In this document: positions 50,081 through 58,544 of the stretch, one piece after another | Numbering within the stretch: position 1 is the first letter of the stretch | Layout of the letters: each line of letters starts with the position of its first letter | Origin: JAJDIA01 sp031555505 | Lineage (GTDB): Bacteria > Bacteroidota > Bacteroidia > Bacteroidales > Tannerellaceae | NCBI GenBank assembly: GCA_031555505.1 | Contig: JAVBUH010000013.1 | Span: forward strand, 5,237-69,236 | Reading direction: 5' to 3' | DNA length: 64,000 nucleotides | Made by a program: the position numbers and the translations under genes | Notes under the pieces: model-generated | What the model was told of the DNA's origin: nothing | Seen by the model: only the letters and a program-made list of their open reading frames with translations | Database searches by the model: none

Positions 50081-50239
50081 TCATTTGGTACTACATCTTT
50101 CCTTATTATTTAGCGCACATCCGGTACAATGGTCGCAAGGGTTACCTGTGGGGGGCTTGGTTAAGAAGCGCCAGACCTTATAACCTACATACGCGATAAC
50201 GGCAATACCGATAATGGCTACGGCAATGATTTGCCACAT
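50081..50239 (-). CDS. FeoB-associated Cys-rich membrane peptide
   Basis: 52 residues: one N-terminal membrane helix (about 3-25) starting MWQIIAVAIIGIAVIAYVGY, then a short tail with four cysteines at 35, 38, 41 and 49 in CDHCTGC and ERC. This matches the FeoB_associated family found after feoB in many Bacteroidetes and Firmicutes. It may handle iron at the inner face of the transporter, analogous to FeoC, but the role is not proven. It starts 21 nt after the feoB stop, so it is in the same operon. Confidence 0.9.
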   Translation of the reverse strand: MWQIIAVAIIGIAVIAYVGYKVWRFLTKPPTGNPCDHCTGCALNNKERCSTK

Positions 50240-50260
50240 AGACTGTTCCTCCTCTTTAAA

Positions 50261-52741
50261 TTAAGTAAAGAATCCGATGCCTGCCATCCCAACCTGGTAG
50301 ACCACAAAAGCTACGAGCCAGGCCAACACACAGGTGTAAATGATCACGAATAGTCCCCACTTCCACGAGCCCGATTCTTTCGAAATGGCTGTGACGGTGG
50401 CGATACAAGGGAAGTAGATCAGCACAAACAGCATCAGGCTGAGTGCGACCAGGGGAGTGAATACAGGTTGTCCGTCAGCATCTTTGTCTTGTTTCAACCG
50501 TTCAGACAACGTCTGGGAGTCTTCCTCATGGCCCGTATAAAGTACACTCAGTGTGCTTACCACTACTTCTTTGGCGGCCATACCGGACAGGAGGCTCACA
50601 CTGATCTTCCAGTCGAATCCCAACGGATCCAGTATCGGCTGAATGGTTTCACCCAAGCGGCCGATGTAGGAATGACGCTGGTGGTCGATGGCTTCGAGAC
50701 GATTTATTTCGTCCAACACTTCGATTGTCTTCGCCGGATCAGATACGGTCTGCTCAACAGACGCGCGTTGTTGGTTGAACTGTTCACTGTTGGCCGTTTG
50801 CCGCGGAAAGTATCCCAAAAACCAGATGATGATAGACGCTACTAAAATGACACCCCCCATCTTGCGGAGGTATTGCCGCGCCTTTTCCCACATGTGGATC
50901 AGGATGGATTTCGCTGTGGGCATACGATAGGGGGGGAGTTCCATGACGAAGGGCACTTCTTCTTTCCGGAACAGGAAACGCTTGAACAACCGTGCCATGC
51001 CGGCAGCCAGCAGGATACCCGTCACATATAAACTCAGTAATATCTCGCCCGCATGGTTGGGGAAAAAGGCGCCTGCCAGCAGTACATATACCGGGAGCCG
51101 GGCGCTGCAACTCATCAGCGGATTGACCAGCATGGTGATCATCCGGCTGTTGCGGCTTTCGATTGTGCGCGAAGCCATGATGGCGGGCACGTTGCAACCG
51201 AATCCCATCACCAGCGGGATGAACGATTTGCCGTGCAGCCCCATCTTGTGCATGATCTTGTCCATGATAAATGCCGCCCGTGCCATATATCCCGAGTCTT
51301 CCATAAAGGAAATGAAGGCGTAGAGGATCAGGATATTGGGCAGGAAGACGATCACGCCTCCCACACCGCCGATCACCCCGTCTACCAGCAGGTCTTTCAG
51401 CGGTCCCGGTTCCATCAGGTGGCGTACCTGGTCGCCAATGAAGCCCACTAATGCCTCGATCCATTCCATCGGATAGGCGCCCAATCGGAAGGTAGCCTCA
51501 AACATCACCCACATGAAAAGGATGAAGATGGGGAAGCCCAATACCTTGTTCGTCACAAAAAGGTCGATGATCTGCGTATTGCTTACTTTCTGTATCTCGT
51601 TCTCTTCAAAGGTTTCCCGCAGGGCTCCCGATATAAAGCCATAGCGTGCATCGGTGAAGGCTGTTTCGCAGTCTTCTTTCAGGAGACGTTCGATCTGCAG
51701 GGCATTCTCGTCGCGTTCTTTCAGGATAGACTCCGATCCAGGTAGGCTTCGGATAAATGATTCAATCTCAGGATCGCCTTCAAGCAGTTTGATGGAAAGA
51801 TATCGTTTGGAGTAATTACGGGCGATCTGTCCGTTCTTGCGCAGTTCCTGCCGTACATTGCGGATACTGTGTTCCAGTACTTCGCCATAGTTGATGTGGA
51901 TATGGCGGGTAACTGGATCCTCCTCTTCATATACGCGGATCACCCGTTCGAACAGGTCTTTGATACCGAACCCGGTTTTACTTACCGTGGGGACGATCGG
52001 AGCACCGATCATACCGGCCAACATATCGTAGTTGAATTTGTTTCCTTTCTTTTGCAACCCGTCGTACATATTGAGGGCGATCACCATCGGTATGTCCATA
52101 TCGATCAATTGGCTGGTGAGGTAGAGGTTGCGTTCGAGGTTGGTTGCGTCGACCACATTGATCACGATGTCCGGATGCTCTTCATTCAGGTGCTTATGTA
52201 CATAGAGTTCTTCGGGTGTGTAGGTTGAAAGGGAATAGGTGCCGGGCAGGTCCACGATACGGAACGTATAGCCGCTTTGCTTGAAAACACCCTCTTTGGC
52301 ATCTACCGTCACGCCGCTGTAGTTGCCAACGTGTTCATGCAGGCCGGAAGCGAAGTTGAACAGCGATGTTTTTCCACTGTTCGGATTACCTACCAATGCT
52401 ACATTGATGGTTTTCCGTTTGTCCAGCGCCAATGCCTGGAGGTTGTTGGATGAAGGAGTGCCGGCATCTGTGGTGAGCGCCTGGCCATTGTCCTCCGGTT
52501 CCGTTCCTGTATAGTCGGCCACACTGACTACCTCGATCAGGGCGGCGTCACTCCGGCGAAGGGATACGTCGTATCCCATAATACGGTAATGGATCGGGTC
52601 TTTCAACGGCGCATTCTGGATTACTTCCACTTCTTTTCCTCGGATGAAACCCATTTCAATGATGCGTTTCCGGAAAGCCCCACGTCCCAATACTTTAACG
52701 ATAATTCCTTTTTCCCCTGTTTGTAAACCGGATAATCTCAT
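50261..52741 (-). CDS. feoB: Ferrous iron transporter, FeoA-FeoB fusion
   Basis: 826 residues from MRLSGLQTGEKGIIVKVLGR. An FeoA SH3-like domain (1-75) is fused to FeoB: G-domain (about 115-280) with ALVGNPNSGKTSLFN and DLPGTYSLSTYTPEE, then about nine or more membrane helices with the Gate domains (VVIFLPNILILYAFISFMED and VMGFGCNVPAIMASRTIESR). It imports Fe2+ powered or gated by GTP. The fusion is typical of Bacteroidetes. Its promoter (TACCTTTG, 52760-52767, minus) abuts a palindrome at 52790-52807 that may bind an iron-sensing repressor. Confidence 0.96.
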   Translation of the reverse strand: MRLSGLQTGEKGIIVKVLGRGAFRKRIIEMGFIRGKEVEVIQNAPLKDPIHYRIMGYDVSLRRSDAALIEVVSVADYTGTEPEDNGQALTTDAGTPSSNNLQALALDKRKTINVALVGNPNSGKTSLFNFASGLHEHVGNYSGVTVDAKEGVFKQSGYTFRIVDLPGTYSLSTYTPEELYVHKHLNEEHPDIVINVVDATNLERNLYLTSQLIDMDIPMVIALNMYDGLQKKGNKFNYDMLAGMIGAPIVPTVSKTGFGIKDLFERVIRVYEEEDPVTRHIHINYGEVLEHSIRNVRQELRKNGQIARNYSKRYLSIKLLEGDPEIESFIRSLPGSESILKERDENALQIERLLKEDCETAFTDARYGFISGALRETFEENEIQKVSNTQIIDLFVTNKVLGFPIFILFMWVMFEATFRLGAYPMEWIEALVGFIGDQVRHLMEPGPLKDLLVDGVIGGVGGVIVFLPNILILYAFISFMEDSGYMARAAFIMDKIMHKMGLHGKSFIPLVMGFGCNVPAIMASRTIESRNSRMITMLVNPLMSCSARLPVYVLLAGAFFPNHAGEILLSLYVTGILLAAGMARLFKRFLFRKEEVPFVMELPPYRMPTAKSILIHMWEKARQYLRKMGGVILVASIIIWFLGYFPRQTANSEQFNQQRASVEQTVSDPAKTIEVLDEINRLEAIDHQRHSYIGRLGETIQPILDPLGFDWKISVSLLSGMAAKEVVVSTLSVLYTGHEEDSQTLSERLKQDKDADGQPVFTPLVALSLMLFVLIYFPCIATVTAISKESGSWKWGLFVIIYTCVLAWLVAFVVYQVGMAGIGFFT

Positions 52742-52759
52742 GTTATTTGTATGACCATA

Positions 52760-52767
52760 CAAAGGTA
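52760..52767 (-). promoter_or_regulatory. -7 promoter element of feoAB
   Basis: The minus strand reads TACCTTTG, 19 bp before the start at 52741. A TTG (complement of CAA at 52788-52790) lies 20 nt further upstream at the proper -33 position. Confidence 0.65.
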
Positions 52768-52789
52768 GCCATTAAACATGGCCTATTCA

Positions 52790-52807
52790 ATACCTATATG
52801 TAGGTAT
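52790..52807. promoter_or_regulatory. Palindrome at the feoAB promoter, candidate metal-repressor operator
   Basis: ATACCTA-TATG-TAGGTAT is a perfect inverted repeat with 7-bp arms and a 4-bp centre. It touches the -33 element of feoAB and lies about 70 bp before the -7 box of the divergent lipoprotein gene. Position suggests an operator for a DtxR/MntR- or Fur-type regulator. Which family binds is not known. Confidence 0.55.
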
Positions 52808-52906
52808 ATCAGGCAAAAAAAGAGTGTGTGTAACGAAATTTTAGATAAATCAGTTGGAAATAGATTCTTTTTATAACTTTGTGCAATCGAACGTAATAAT
52901 TTGGTG

Positions 52907-53386
52907 ATGAAAGGACGTATTGTACACTTAGGATTTCTCTCAATGTTGCTTATGCTGTCGCTAACAGGATGTAAAAAAGGCTTGTCTGATTTTGCATTCA
53001 GCTATACCATGGAAAGTGTGGAAAACTACAAAGTGGTGCTTACGGTCAATAGTGACCGTTCGTATCGTTTGGATGTTGCCAATTATTACATGGCCAAACA
53101 ATCCGGACAATTCGAACCGAAGGTGGCGGAAGGTACGCTGACGGATGCTGAGTTCAACGCGTTCAGCCATTTGCTGGGTGAAACGGATTTTTTCGCAATG
53201 AAAGACAGCTATGGATTTGAAGCCGATGCTTCGGAGTTAAATATCATGTACCAGGTCTATTTCAAGACGGGTGGGAAGGATAAGTACATCTCGATCCGTG
53301 ACAGTGAGGCCAACAAGTTTCCGGCTTCTTTTTTGCAACTATTGGAGTATATAAACACGTTTATAGGAGAACATAAAGTAGGATGA
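52907..53386 (+). CDS. Small lipoprotein of unknown function
   Basis: 159 residues from MKGRIVHLGFLSMLLMLSLT, lipobox LTGC with Cys at 22. The mature part (for example NYKVVLTVNSDRSYRLDVAN and YQVYFKTGGKDKYISIRDSE) looks like a compact beta-rich domain. A -7 box TAACTTTG (52874-52881) lies 25 bp upstream. It is divergent from feoAB and may share its control region. No family is recognised. Confidence 0.8.
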   Translation: MKGRIVHLGFLSMLLMLSLTGCKKGLSDFAFSYTMESVENYKVVLTVNSDRSYRLDVANYYMAKQSGQFEPKVAEGTLTDAEFNAFSHLLGETDFFAMKDSYGFEADASELNIMYQVYFKTGGKDKYISIRDSEANKFPASFLQLLEYINTFIGEHKVG

Positions 53387-53407
53387 GGGGGTTAACCGGG
53401 GGATTGT

Positions 53408-53800
53408 ATGAACAATGTGAACAGGGTCATATTATCATTGGGTTCCAATCAGGACAGTGATATGAATATTGAATGTGCCTGTATGGAATTGCAGGCACAC
53501 TTTATGTCTATTTATTTTTCCGAGCCGGTGTATACGCATCCGGTCGGAGAATTTCCCGATGCCTTGCCTTTCCTGAACCAGGTGGCCATTGGGTATACCA
53601 GTGAAGACCCAGCCGGGTTGCGGGAGTTGTTCAAGGAGATCGAGCAGCTACTCGGGCGGAATCCGCAGGACGATAAGGTCTGCCGGATTCCCATTGATAT
53701 CGATCTGCTGTTGTGGAATAACCAGAATTTCAAGCCGGAAGAAATGCGCCGCGATTACATTCTCTCCGGTATCCGTGCACTTCTTGGTAAAGGAGGCTGA
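53408..53800 (+). CDS. folK: Hydroxymethyldihydropterin pyrophosphokinase (HPPK)
   Basis: 130 residues. HPPK motifs: VILSLGSNQDSDMN near the N-terminus, FPDALPFLNQVAIGYTS, and RIPIDIDLLLWN. It transfers pyrophosphate from ATP to 6-hydroxymethyl-7,8-dihydropterin in folate synthesis. It is slightly shorter at the C-terminus than typical HPPK (about 150-160), so the last strand region may be trimmed. It converges with the glycosyltransferase operon. Confidence 0.88.
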   Translation: MNNVNRVILSLGSNQDSDMNIECACMELQAHFMSIYFSEPVYTHPVGEFPDALPFLNQVAIGYTSEDPAGLRELFKEIEQLLGRNPQDDKVCRIPIDIDLLLWNNQNFKPEEMRRDYILSGIRALLGKGG

Positions 53801-53822
53801 ATTACGGCTTGTACCAGAGTTT

Positions 53823-54950
53823 TCATTGCCCGAATGCAATTTGACAGAGTATCTCACCCTGGCTATGATTGTTGTGCGTGGGAAACAGGGCTTGTTCCCT
53901 TGCCTGTATGGCTTCCGTTGTGAATGGAACAGTGAGTAGTTCGTTGCATGCCCGGATCATTTCTGCCGGTGTATCTGCTACGTGGCATAAAGGCTGTAAA
54001 TTGGTTCCGGCAAGCATCAGGCTGTTTACCACGATGTGCCTGCCGGCAAACAGGCTGTTCAGCAGTTTCAGTTTGAGACCGGTATCCTGGAAGGTCGCTA
54101 ACAGATTGATTTGTGCAGTGTGTATCAATTGCTCCATGCGTTGGGCCGATGGATTGGCCTCTACCCGGATGTTCGGAAATTGTGCAGCAGCCTCTATCAG
54201 CCTGCGGGAAGGGTTCATCCCGGCAATCACACAGGTATATGATAGTTTGGCATATACTTCCCGGATGAGGAACAAAGCTGCCCGTTCGTTCTCTTCCACC
54301 GATAATTTGCCATGGTAGAGGAGGAAGTCTGATAGTCCTGTGAGGCTTTCCACCTGTTCGTATGCATGAAAGCAAGGCATATATTCGATGCGTTTGCCGG
54401 GGAATATACGTTGCAGGTAGTCCCGGTCGGCGATCGAGACGGCCAGTATGGCATCGGTATGTGCCACCACCCGCTGATAACGTTCAAAACGGAAAGCTTC
54501 CACGCGATAGAAGTTGTTTCGTAATAGATTGTCGCCCGAACGGGCCAGGTGTCGGTAGTAATCATGTTCGATATTGGCTTCCCTGAATAGCTTCATCCGG
54601 TCCTTCAATGCCGGATGAGGAAGGTAATAACAGGAATGTAATCCTTCGAACAGGATCGGGTAGTTGTCGGCCAGTAAGTGTTGCAGTAGGGCTGGGTCTT
54701 TGCGGCTGTTCACATTGTATGGCAACAGGTTCAGGTTGGCAAGCCAGCCTGTTCGGCGTTGATAATAATATACCTTTTCGCAGAGCCGCTCCAGTTCCGG
54801 CGCCGGCCCGCGTTCGTATTCGTAGCAATGCAGGATGATTTTCACACCCAACGCATGCAATGTCGTTAGCTTGTAGTACACATCGATAATACCTCCGTAG
54901 TTGGGCGGATAAGGTACATTGAACGAGATGACGTGCAGGTGTCTATTCAT
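53823..54950 (-). CDS. Glycosyltransferase, GT-B fold (GT4-like)
   Basis: 375 residues from MNRHLHVISFNVPYPPNYGG. The N-terminal start with a Gly-Gly loop, a central REANIEHDYYRHLARSGDN, and a C-terminal half with FLLYHGKLSVEENERAALFL and LLATFQDTGLKLKLLNSLFA fit a GT-B transferase; the usual E-x7-E motif is replaced by TGLKLKLLNSL, so the donor site is atypical. It is the last of four overlapping genes; its start overlaps the upstream gene by 8 nt. Confidence 0.85.
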   Translation of the reverse strand: MNRHLHVISFNVPYPPNYGGIIDVYYKLTTLHALGVKIILHCYEYERGPAPELERLCEKVYYYQRRTGWLANLNLLPYNVNSRKDPALLQHLLADNYPILFEGLHSCYYLPHPALKDRMKLFREANIEHDYYRHLARSGDNLLRNNFYRVEAFRFERYQRVVAHTDAILAVSIADRDYLQRIFPGKRIEYMPCFHAYEQVESLTGLSDFLLYHGKLSVEENERAALFLIREVYAKLSYTCVIAGMNPSRRLIEAAAQFPNIRVEANPSAQRMEQLIHTAQINLLATFQDTGLKLKLLNSLFAGRHIVVNSLMLAGTNLQPLCHVADTPAEMIRACNELLTVPFTTEAIQAREQALFPTHNNHSQGEILCQIAFGQ

Positions 54951-56199
54951 GGCTTTTACGTTCTTCATTCAGCGTGGTGAATAGTTCCATGAATTGACCG
55001 GCCTGTCTTTGGCGGGAGAATGATTCGATCACTTCAGCATTCCCTTCCACCGTGGTAAACCCGTTCTTTTTCCACTCGGTATAGTGATATCGGAGGAAGG
55101 GGAGAATGTCGTCTATTGTCCGTGCTGATACACCGGCGCGCGCTTCCCGAATCGTTTCTTCCAGAAAACTTTCGTCACTGCGGACACAGAGAAGGGGTTT
55201 GCGCACGGCAAAGGCTTCGAACAACTTGGTAGACATAATCCCCTTAGGCCCGTTCTCATCCATCCGATTGGCGAGTTGCAGCAGGATGGAACTGCGATTG
55301 AGGATACCCGGTATTTCATTGGCATCCACATATCCGCAGTACTCCATATAGGCTTCGATGCCATATTGTGCAGCCATGGGGCGGATGATCTTCCAGGATG
55401 AATCGTCCATATACCATTCCACCCGGAAGGTTTGGGGACAGATACTTCCTTCGTCAGCCAGGATGCGGATGGCTTCAAACAACAGGCGTGGGTCGCGTGT
55501 GGCGAGGCTTACCAGCCGCCCCGTGAAAGAGAGGCGAAAGGTAGGGGTTGGGATTTGTTCGGGGTAGAACAATTCCGGATCGTAGCCATTATATATTAAT
55601 TGTACGCGTGAGTTGAGTGCCTGCATCCGGGTCACATGCCAGGGAGATACGGTGGTGATGCAATCGGCGGTACGAATCACCCGGTTCCGGCCGCGGATCA
55701 GCTTCCGGCGAATGGCGGAGGTGATCAGCCTGTCCAACCAGGGAGTGATGTGGATGGGGCGTGAGATATATTCGTTGCCGGCGAATTGTTCTACAATATC
55801 GCGCAAATCGGCCACGAAAGGAAGGTTGAACTGCCGGGCAACCCGTTGGGCGGCAGGTAGGGGGAAGGTCCGGTAGGCACTGCACAGCACACCGGCAAAC
55901 CTACCTTCACGGGCTTTTCGTGCAGCAGCCCGGTATATTTTATGGTCTTTATAACTAAAGCAGCAATCGAGCAACATCACCCAAAACCATTCCAATCGCC
56001 TGGATATCCGTCCGGTAGCCGAATAATAAGAAACGTATGTTACGTCAATACCCTCTGTGAGGAAAGCAAACATCTGCTCGTTGATTCGTTCAGTTACCAC
56101 TACCGGTTGCCAGCCGGCTTTCCGGAGATATTTGCACACGTAGCCCATACGGGGGGCAAATGCCGGGGGGAACATATCGCAGAGAATCAGTAACTTCAT
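54943..56199 (-). CDS. Glycosyltransferase, GT-B fold (GT4-like)
   Basis: 418 residues from MKLLILCDMFPPAFAPRMGY, a typical GT4 N-terminus. The C-terminal half includes RLSFTGRLVSLATRDPRLLF, YCGYVDANEIPGILNRSSIL and MSTKLFEAFAVRKPLLCV. The start overlaps the deacetylase stop by 4 nt (ATGA). The longer upstream in-frame reading lies within the upstream gene and is rejected. The acceptor is unknown. Confidence 0.9.
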   Translation of the reverse strand: MKLLILCDMFPPAFAPRMGYVCKYLRKAGWQPVVVTERINEQMFAFLTEGIDVTYVSYYSATGRISRRLEWFWVMLLDCCFSYKDHKIYRAAARKAREGRFAGVLCSAYRTFPLPAAQRVARQFNLPFVADLRDIVEQFAGNEYISRPIHITPWLDRLITSAIRRKLIRGRNRVIRTADCITTVSPWHVTRMQALNSRVQLIYNGYDPELFYPEQIPTPTFRLSFTGRLVSLATRDPRLLFEAIRILADEGSICPQTFRVEWYMDDSSWKIIRPMAAQYGIEAYMEYCGYVDANEIPGILNRSSILLQLANRMDENGPKGIMSTKLFEAFAVRKPLLCVRSDESFLEETIREARAGVSARTIDDILPFLRYHYTEWKKNGFTTVEGNAEVIESFSRQRQAGQFMELFTTLNEERKSHE

Positions 56200-57503
56200 A
56201 CCTGTGCCAGATCGTCGGTTAGCGTTTCGTAGAGTTGGCGGAACCAAGGTGTGGGAAACAGCGTGGAGACAGTGTTATTATGCCATAGTAATACCAGTTC
56301 GCCATTCATCCGTACCGTCTGCCGGATCAGTTCGCGGCATTGTGCCACGGCACACTCATAGTCCAACCCCATATACTTGGCTTCACTGAGTGTTACATCC
56401 ATGATTGTCAGCGGGTGAAGAACGAGTGAAGATATCCGCCTTGTGAGTGGATTGATCCACTGCACCGGATGGCAGGTGGCGAGACGGAATCCAACCACGT
56501 CGGCATAGCCCATCGTGAAATCGTCGGTGATGCCTGCCTTTTCCAGCCAATCGAAGTCTTCAGGCTCACGTGTGGCTAGATAATGGTGGCGGTTATACAC
56601 GACCGGTTGGCCGACCGCCTGTATAAGCGCTTCCCGTTCGGCGGTAATCAATTCAGGCTTTTGCCCCGCATCGTAACTGCTGTGCAGTCCGAAGCTTACC
56701 TGTTTGTCCCGGCATAGTTTCAGCAGGGATTGTATAGCCGGCGAATGGAGCATGTATTTGGGCTTGTCGTATACAGAACGTCCTCCCGATTTGAAAAAAA
56801 AGACAGGGGTGCAACGTTGTTGTCCCACTGTCCGGCGTACGTTTTCATCGCGTTCCAGCAACCAGGGAAATGTATAATAAGGATCCTGCTCTAGCGATCG
56901 GAGGCGAAGGCGAATTGCTTCAAATAGTCCTTTGCCTTTTATTGCTTCGCGTATCAGGTGGCGTAATGTCCGGCAGTAGAATGGTGCATCCACGTCGTGT
57001 GTGAGCCATACCTTGCGGATGCCAGGCGTGGGTTCCTGGGCGGCAGCTCCCATCTGCCGGAGCCAACCACGTAGCAGGCAACCGTATTCGTCTACCACCG
57101 GGCGTTGCAGGATACCAGCTTTGTACGACAACGATTCTTTGCCGGGAAAACGACCGTGTTCATCGCGTATATCCCGGCGTCGAATCTCTTCGTAGCGCGA
57201 GAGGAAGAAGAAAGCCGATGCAATTAGATCTGCGTGAACGACCAATGTGCCGTTCACCCGTGTTATTTCCGGGGTTCCAAAGAGAAAAGGCACCCCTTCC
57301 ACTTCTTGCAGAGGCAGTTTGGGTAGGGAGGCTTGTGTGCCGTAGATACCGGTGTCGAAGAAGGAAGAGGGCAGGACCACCACAAGGTATTTCCCGAACT
57401 GCGTGGGATCGCCGGTGTAGCCCACATACCGTCCGAGTGCCCGGTTGTTGTTGCCTAATAAGAACTGAATGATATACTGCGTGGATTTGTCCATAAAGCT
57501 CAT
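56196..57503 (-). CDS. Polysaccharide deacetylase-like protein
   Basis: 435 residues. The N-terminal 140 residues form an accessory domain seen in Bacteroidetes (DUF7033-like). The NodB-type part begins with KVWLTHDVDAPFYCRTLRHL (the HDVD carries the catalytic or metal Asp) and contains SFGLHSSYDAGQKPELITAE (metal-binding His) and ELVLLWHNNTVS near the end. It may deacetylate a cell-surface glycan or its lipid-linked precursor. It overlaps neighbours on both sides by 4 nt, so its production is tied to the transferases. Confidence 0.88.
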   Translation of the reverse strand: MSFMDKSTQYIIQFLLGNNNRALGRYVGYTGDPTQFGKYLVVVLPSSFFDTGIYGTQASLPKLPLQEVEGVPFLFGTPEITRVNGTLVVHADLIASAFFFLSRYEEIRRRDIRDEHGRFPGKESLSYKAGILQRPVVDEYGCLLRGWLRQMGAAAQEPTPGIRKVWLTHDVDAPFYCRTLRHLIREAIKGKGLFEAIRLRLRSLEQDPYYTFPWLLERDENVRRTVGQQRCTPVFFFKSGGRSVYDKPKYMLHSPAIQSLLKLCRDKQVSFGLHSSYDAGQKPELITAEREALIQAVGQPVVYNRHHYLATREPEDFDWLEKAGITDDFTMGYADVVGFRLATCHPVQWINPLTRRISSLVLHPLTIMDVTLSEAKYMGLDYECAVAQCRELIRQTVRMNGELVLLWHNNTVSTLFPTPWFRQLYETLTDDLAQV

Positions 57504-58453
57504 TTACCGCGTATCTTAAGCCATACTCTATGTACTAAACTCATTTTTCCGCGGGATATTGTGAAGAAGGGAGTCTGTACAGCTCCAAATTCGCGAAAAA
57601 AACGCTCAACCCCTGGTAGCATGGAGCCTTCAAAGTCGAAATGCGATGTGTAGGCTGAGACTTCCCGAATCGCGTTCCACAGTACCAGACTGTGTGCGTT
57701 TGATTCGCGTAAGATCGGATGGCCTCCTCCTGCCAGGTAATAGGCTGAGTTGCCTTGCCAGGCAATGAAGACTACGGCGTGCAGGCGGTTTTCCTGGTCG
57801 TATCCACTCCAGATATCTCCCTGATTACGATCGCGGCACACGGTAATTAACCGGCGGAGTGTATCCGGGTGTGGCATTGTCTTGTCTTGACGATCATATG
57901 TCATCGTGCAGATGCGCATAAATTCCTCCGGTGATACGCCGCCCCGCCTCACTTCGATAGCATATTTCTCTTTTGCTTTGGTGATATTGCGCCGGATGTG
58001 TGGGCTCATCTGCTCCCACAGCCTGTCGGGTTGGCTAATGTCTGGCAGGAGGTATGTATAGCGCGTGGTTTGTGTGTATCCTCCCCAGTAGAAAGGCAGC
58101 CAGTCGGTGATGCTGTGGTGGAAATTCTGTAAAAAGGACGCATAATTTGTCAAATGTCCCACAAAAAACTTGCAAATGGCTTGCCGGTCGGCCAGCATGG
58201 AGGTGTATTTGGTGTCATCGGAAGCGGGAGCAAACCAGGGTCCCATCGTTTGCGTGTAGGGGGGCATGGTGATTGTATGGGTGTCGCGAAGGAAGAAAGG
58301 CATGGCGCCCCGGATACGGCCGTTATCTTCGGCCAGCAACACATCCCAGTGTCTTTCTCCACAGACGGTATCCAGCCACCAGTCCTGCGAAAAGAGGGGG
58401 ATGCTGGGTTCAGTAAGGCAGAGCTGGCGGTATGTGTCTTTGGAGGTTGCCAT
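57500..58453 (-). CDS. FemAB/GNAT-like acyltransferase
   Basis: 317 residues with the double-GNAT (Acetyltransf_6/FemAB) fold: PLFSQDWWLDTVCGERHWDV, HIRRNITKAKEKYAIEVRRG, and VVFIAWQGNSAYYLAGGGHP. Relatives attach amino acids or acyl groups to glycans or peptidoglycan. It is the first gene of the four-gene overlapping unit (ATGA overlap with the next gene), suggesting glycan modification with an amino acid or acyl residue. The donor is unknown. Confidence 0.85.
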   Translation of the reverse strand: MATSKDTYRQLCLTEPSIPLFSQDWWLDTVCGERHWDVLLAEDNGRIRGAMPFFLRDTHTITMPPYTQTMGPWFAPASDDTKYTSMLADRQAICKFFVGHLTNYASFLQNFHHSITDWLPFYWGGYTQTTRYTYLLPDISQPDRLWEQMSPHIRRNITKAKEKYAIEVRRGGVSPEEFMRICTMTYDRQDKTMPHPDTLRRLITVCRDRNQGDIWSGYDQENRLHAVVFIAWQGNSAYYLAGGGHPILRESNAHSLVLWNAIREVSAYTSHFDFEGSMLPGVERFFREFGAVQTPFFTISRGKMSLVHRVWLKIRGK

Positions 58454-58476
58454 GGGGGAGAATGTGAGCGGGGCTT

Positions 58477-58521
58477 CTTCAAGGGCTTCAAGGGCTTTAA
58501 AGGCCTTAAGGTCCTTAAGGA
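58477..58521. repeat. Five-copy 9-bp minisatellite
   Basis: CTTCAAGGG, CTTCAAGGG, CTTTAAAGG, CCTTAAGGT and CCTTAAGGA follow one another without gaps. Several units are self-complementary (CTTTAAAG, CCTTAAGG). The array lies between the recA stop and the start of the FemAB-like gene. Confidence 0.85.
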
Positions 58522-58544
58522 AGTCCCGCTTTGTTAATAGATTA

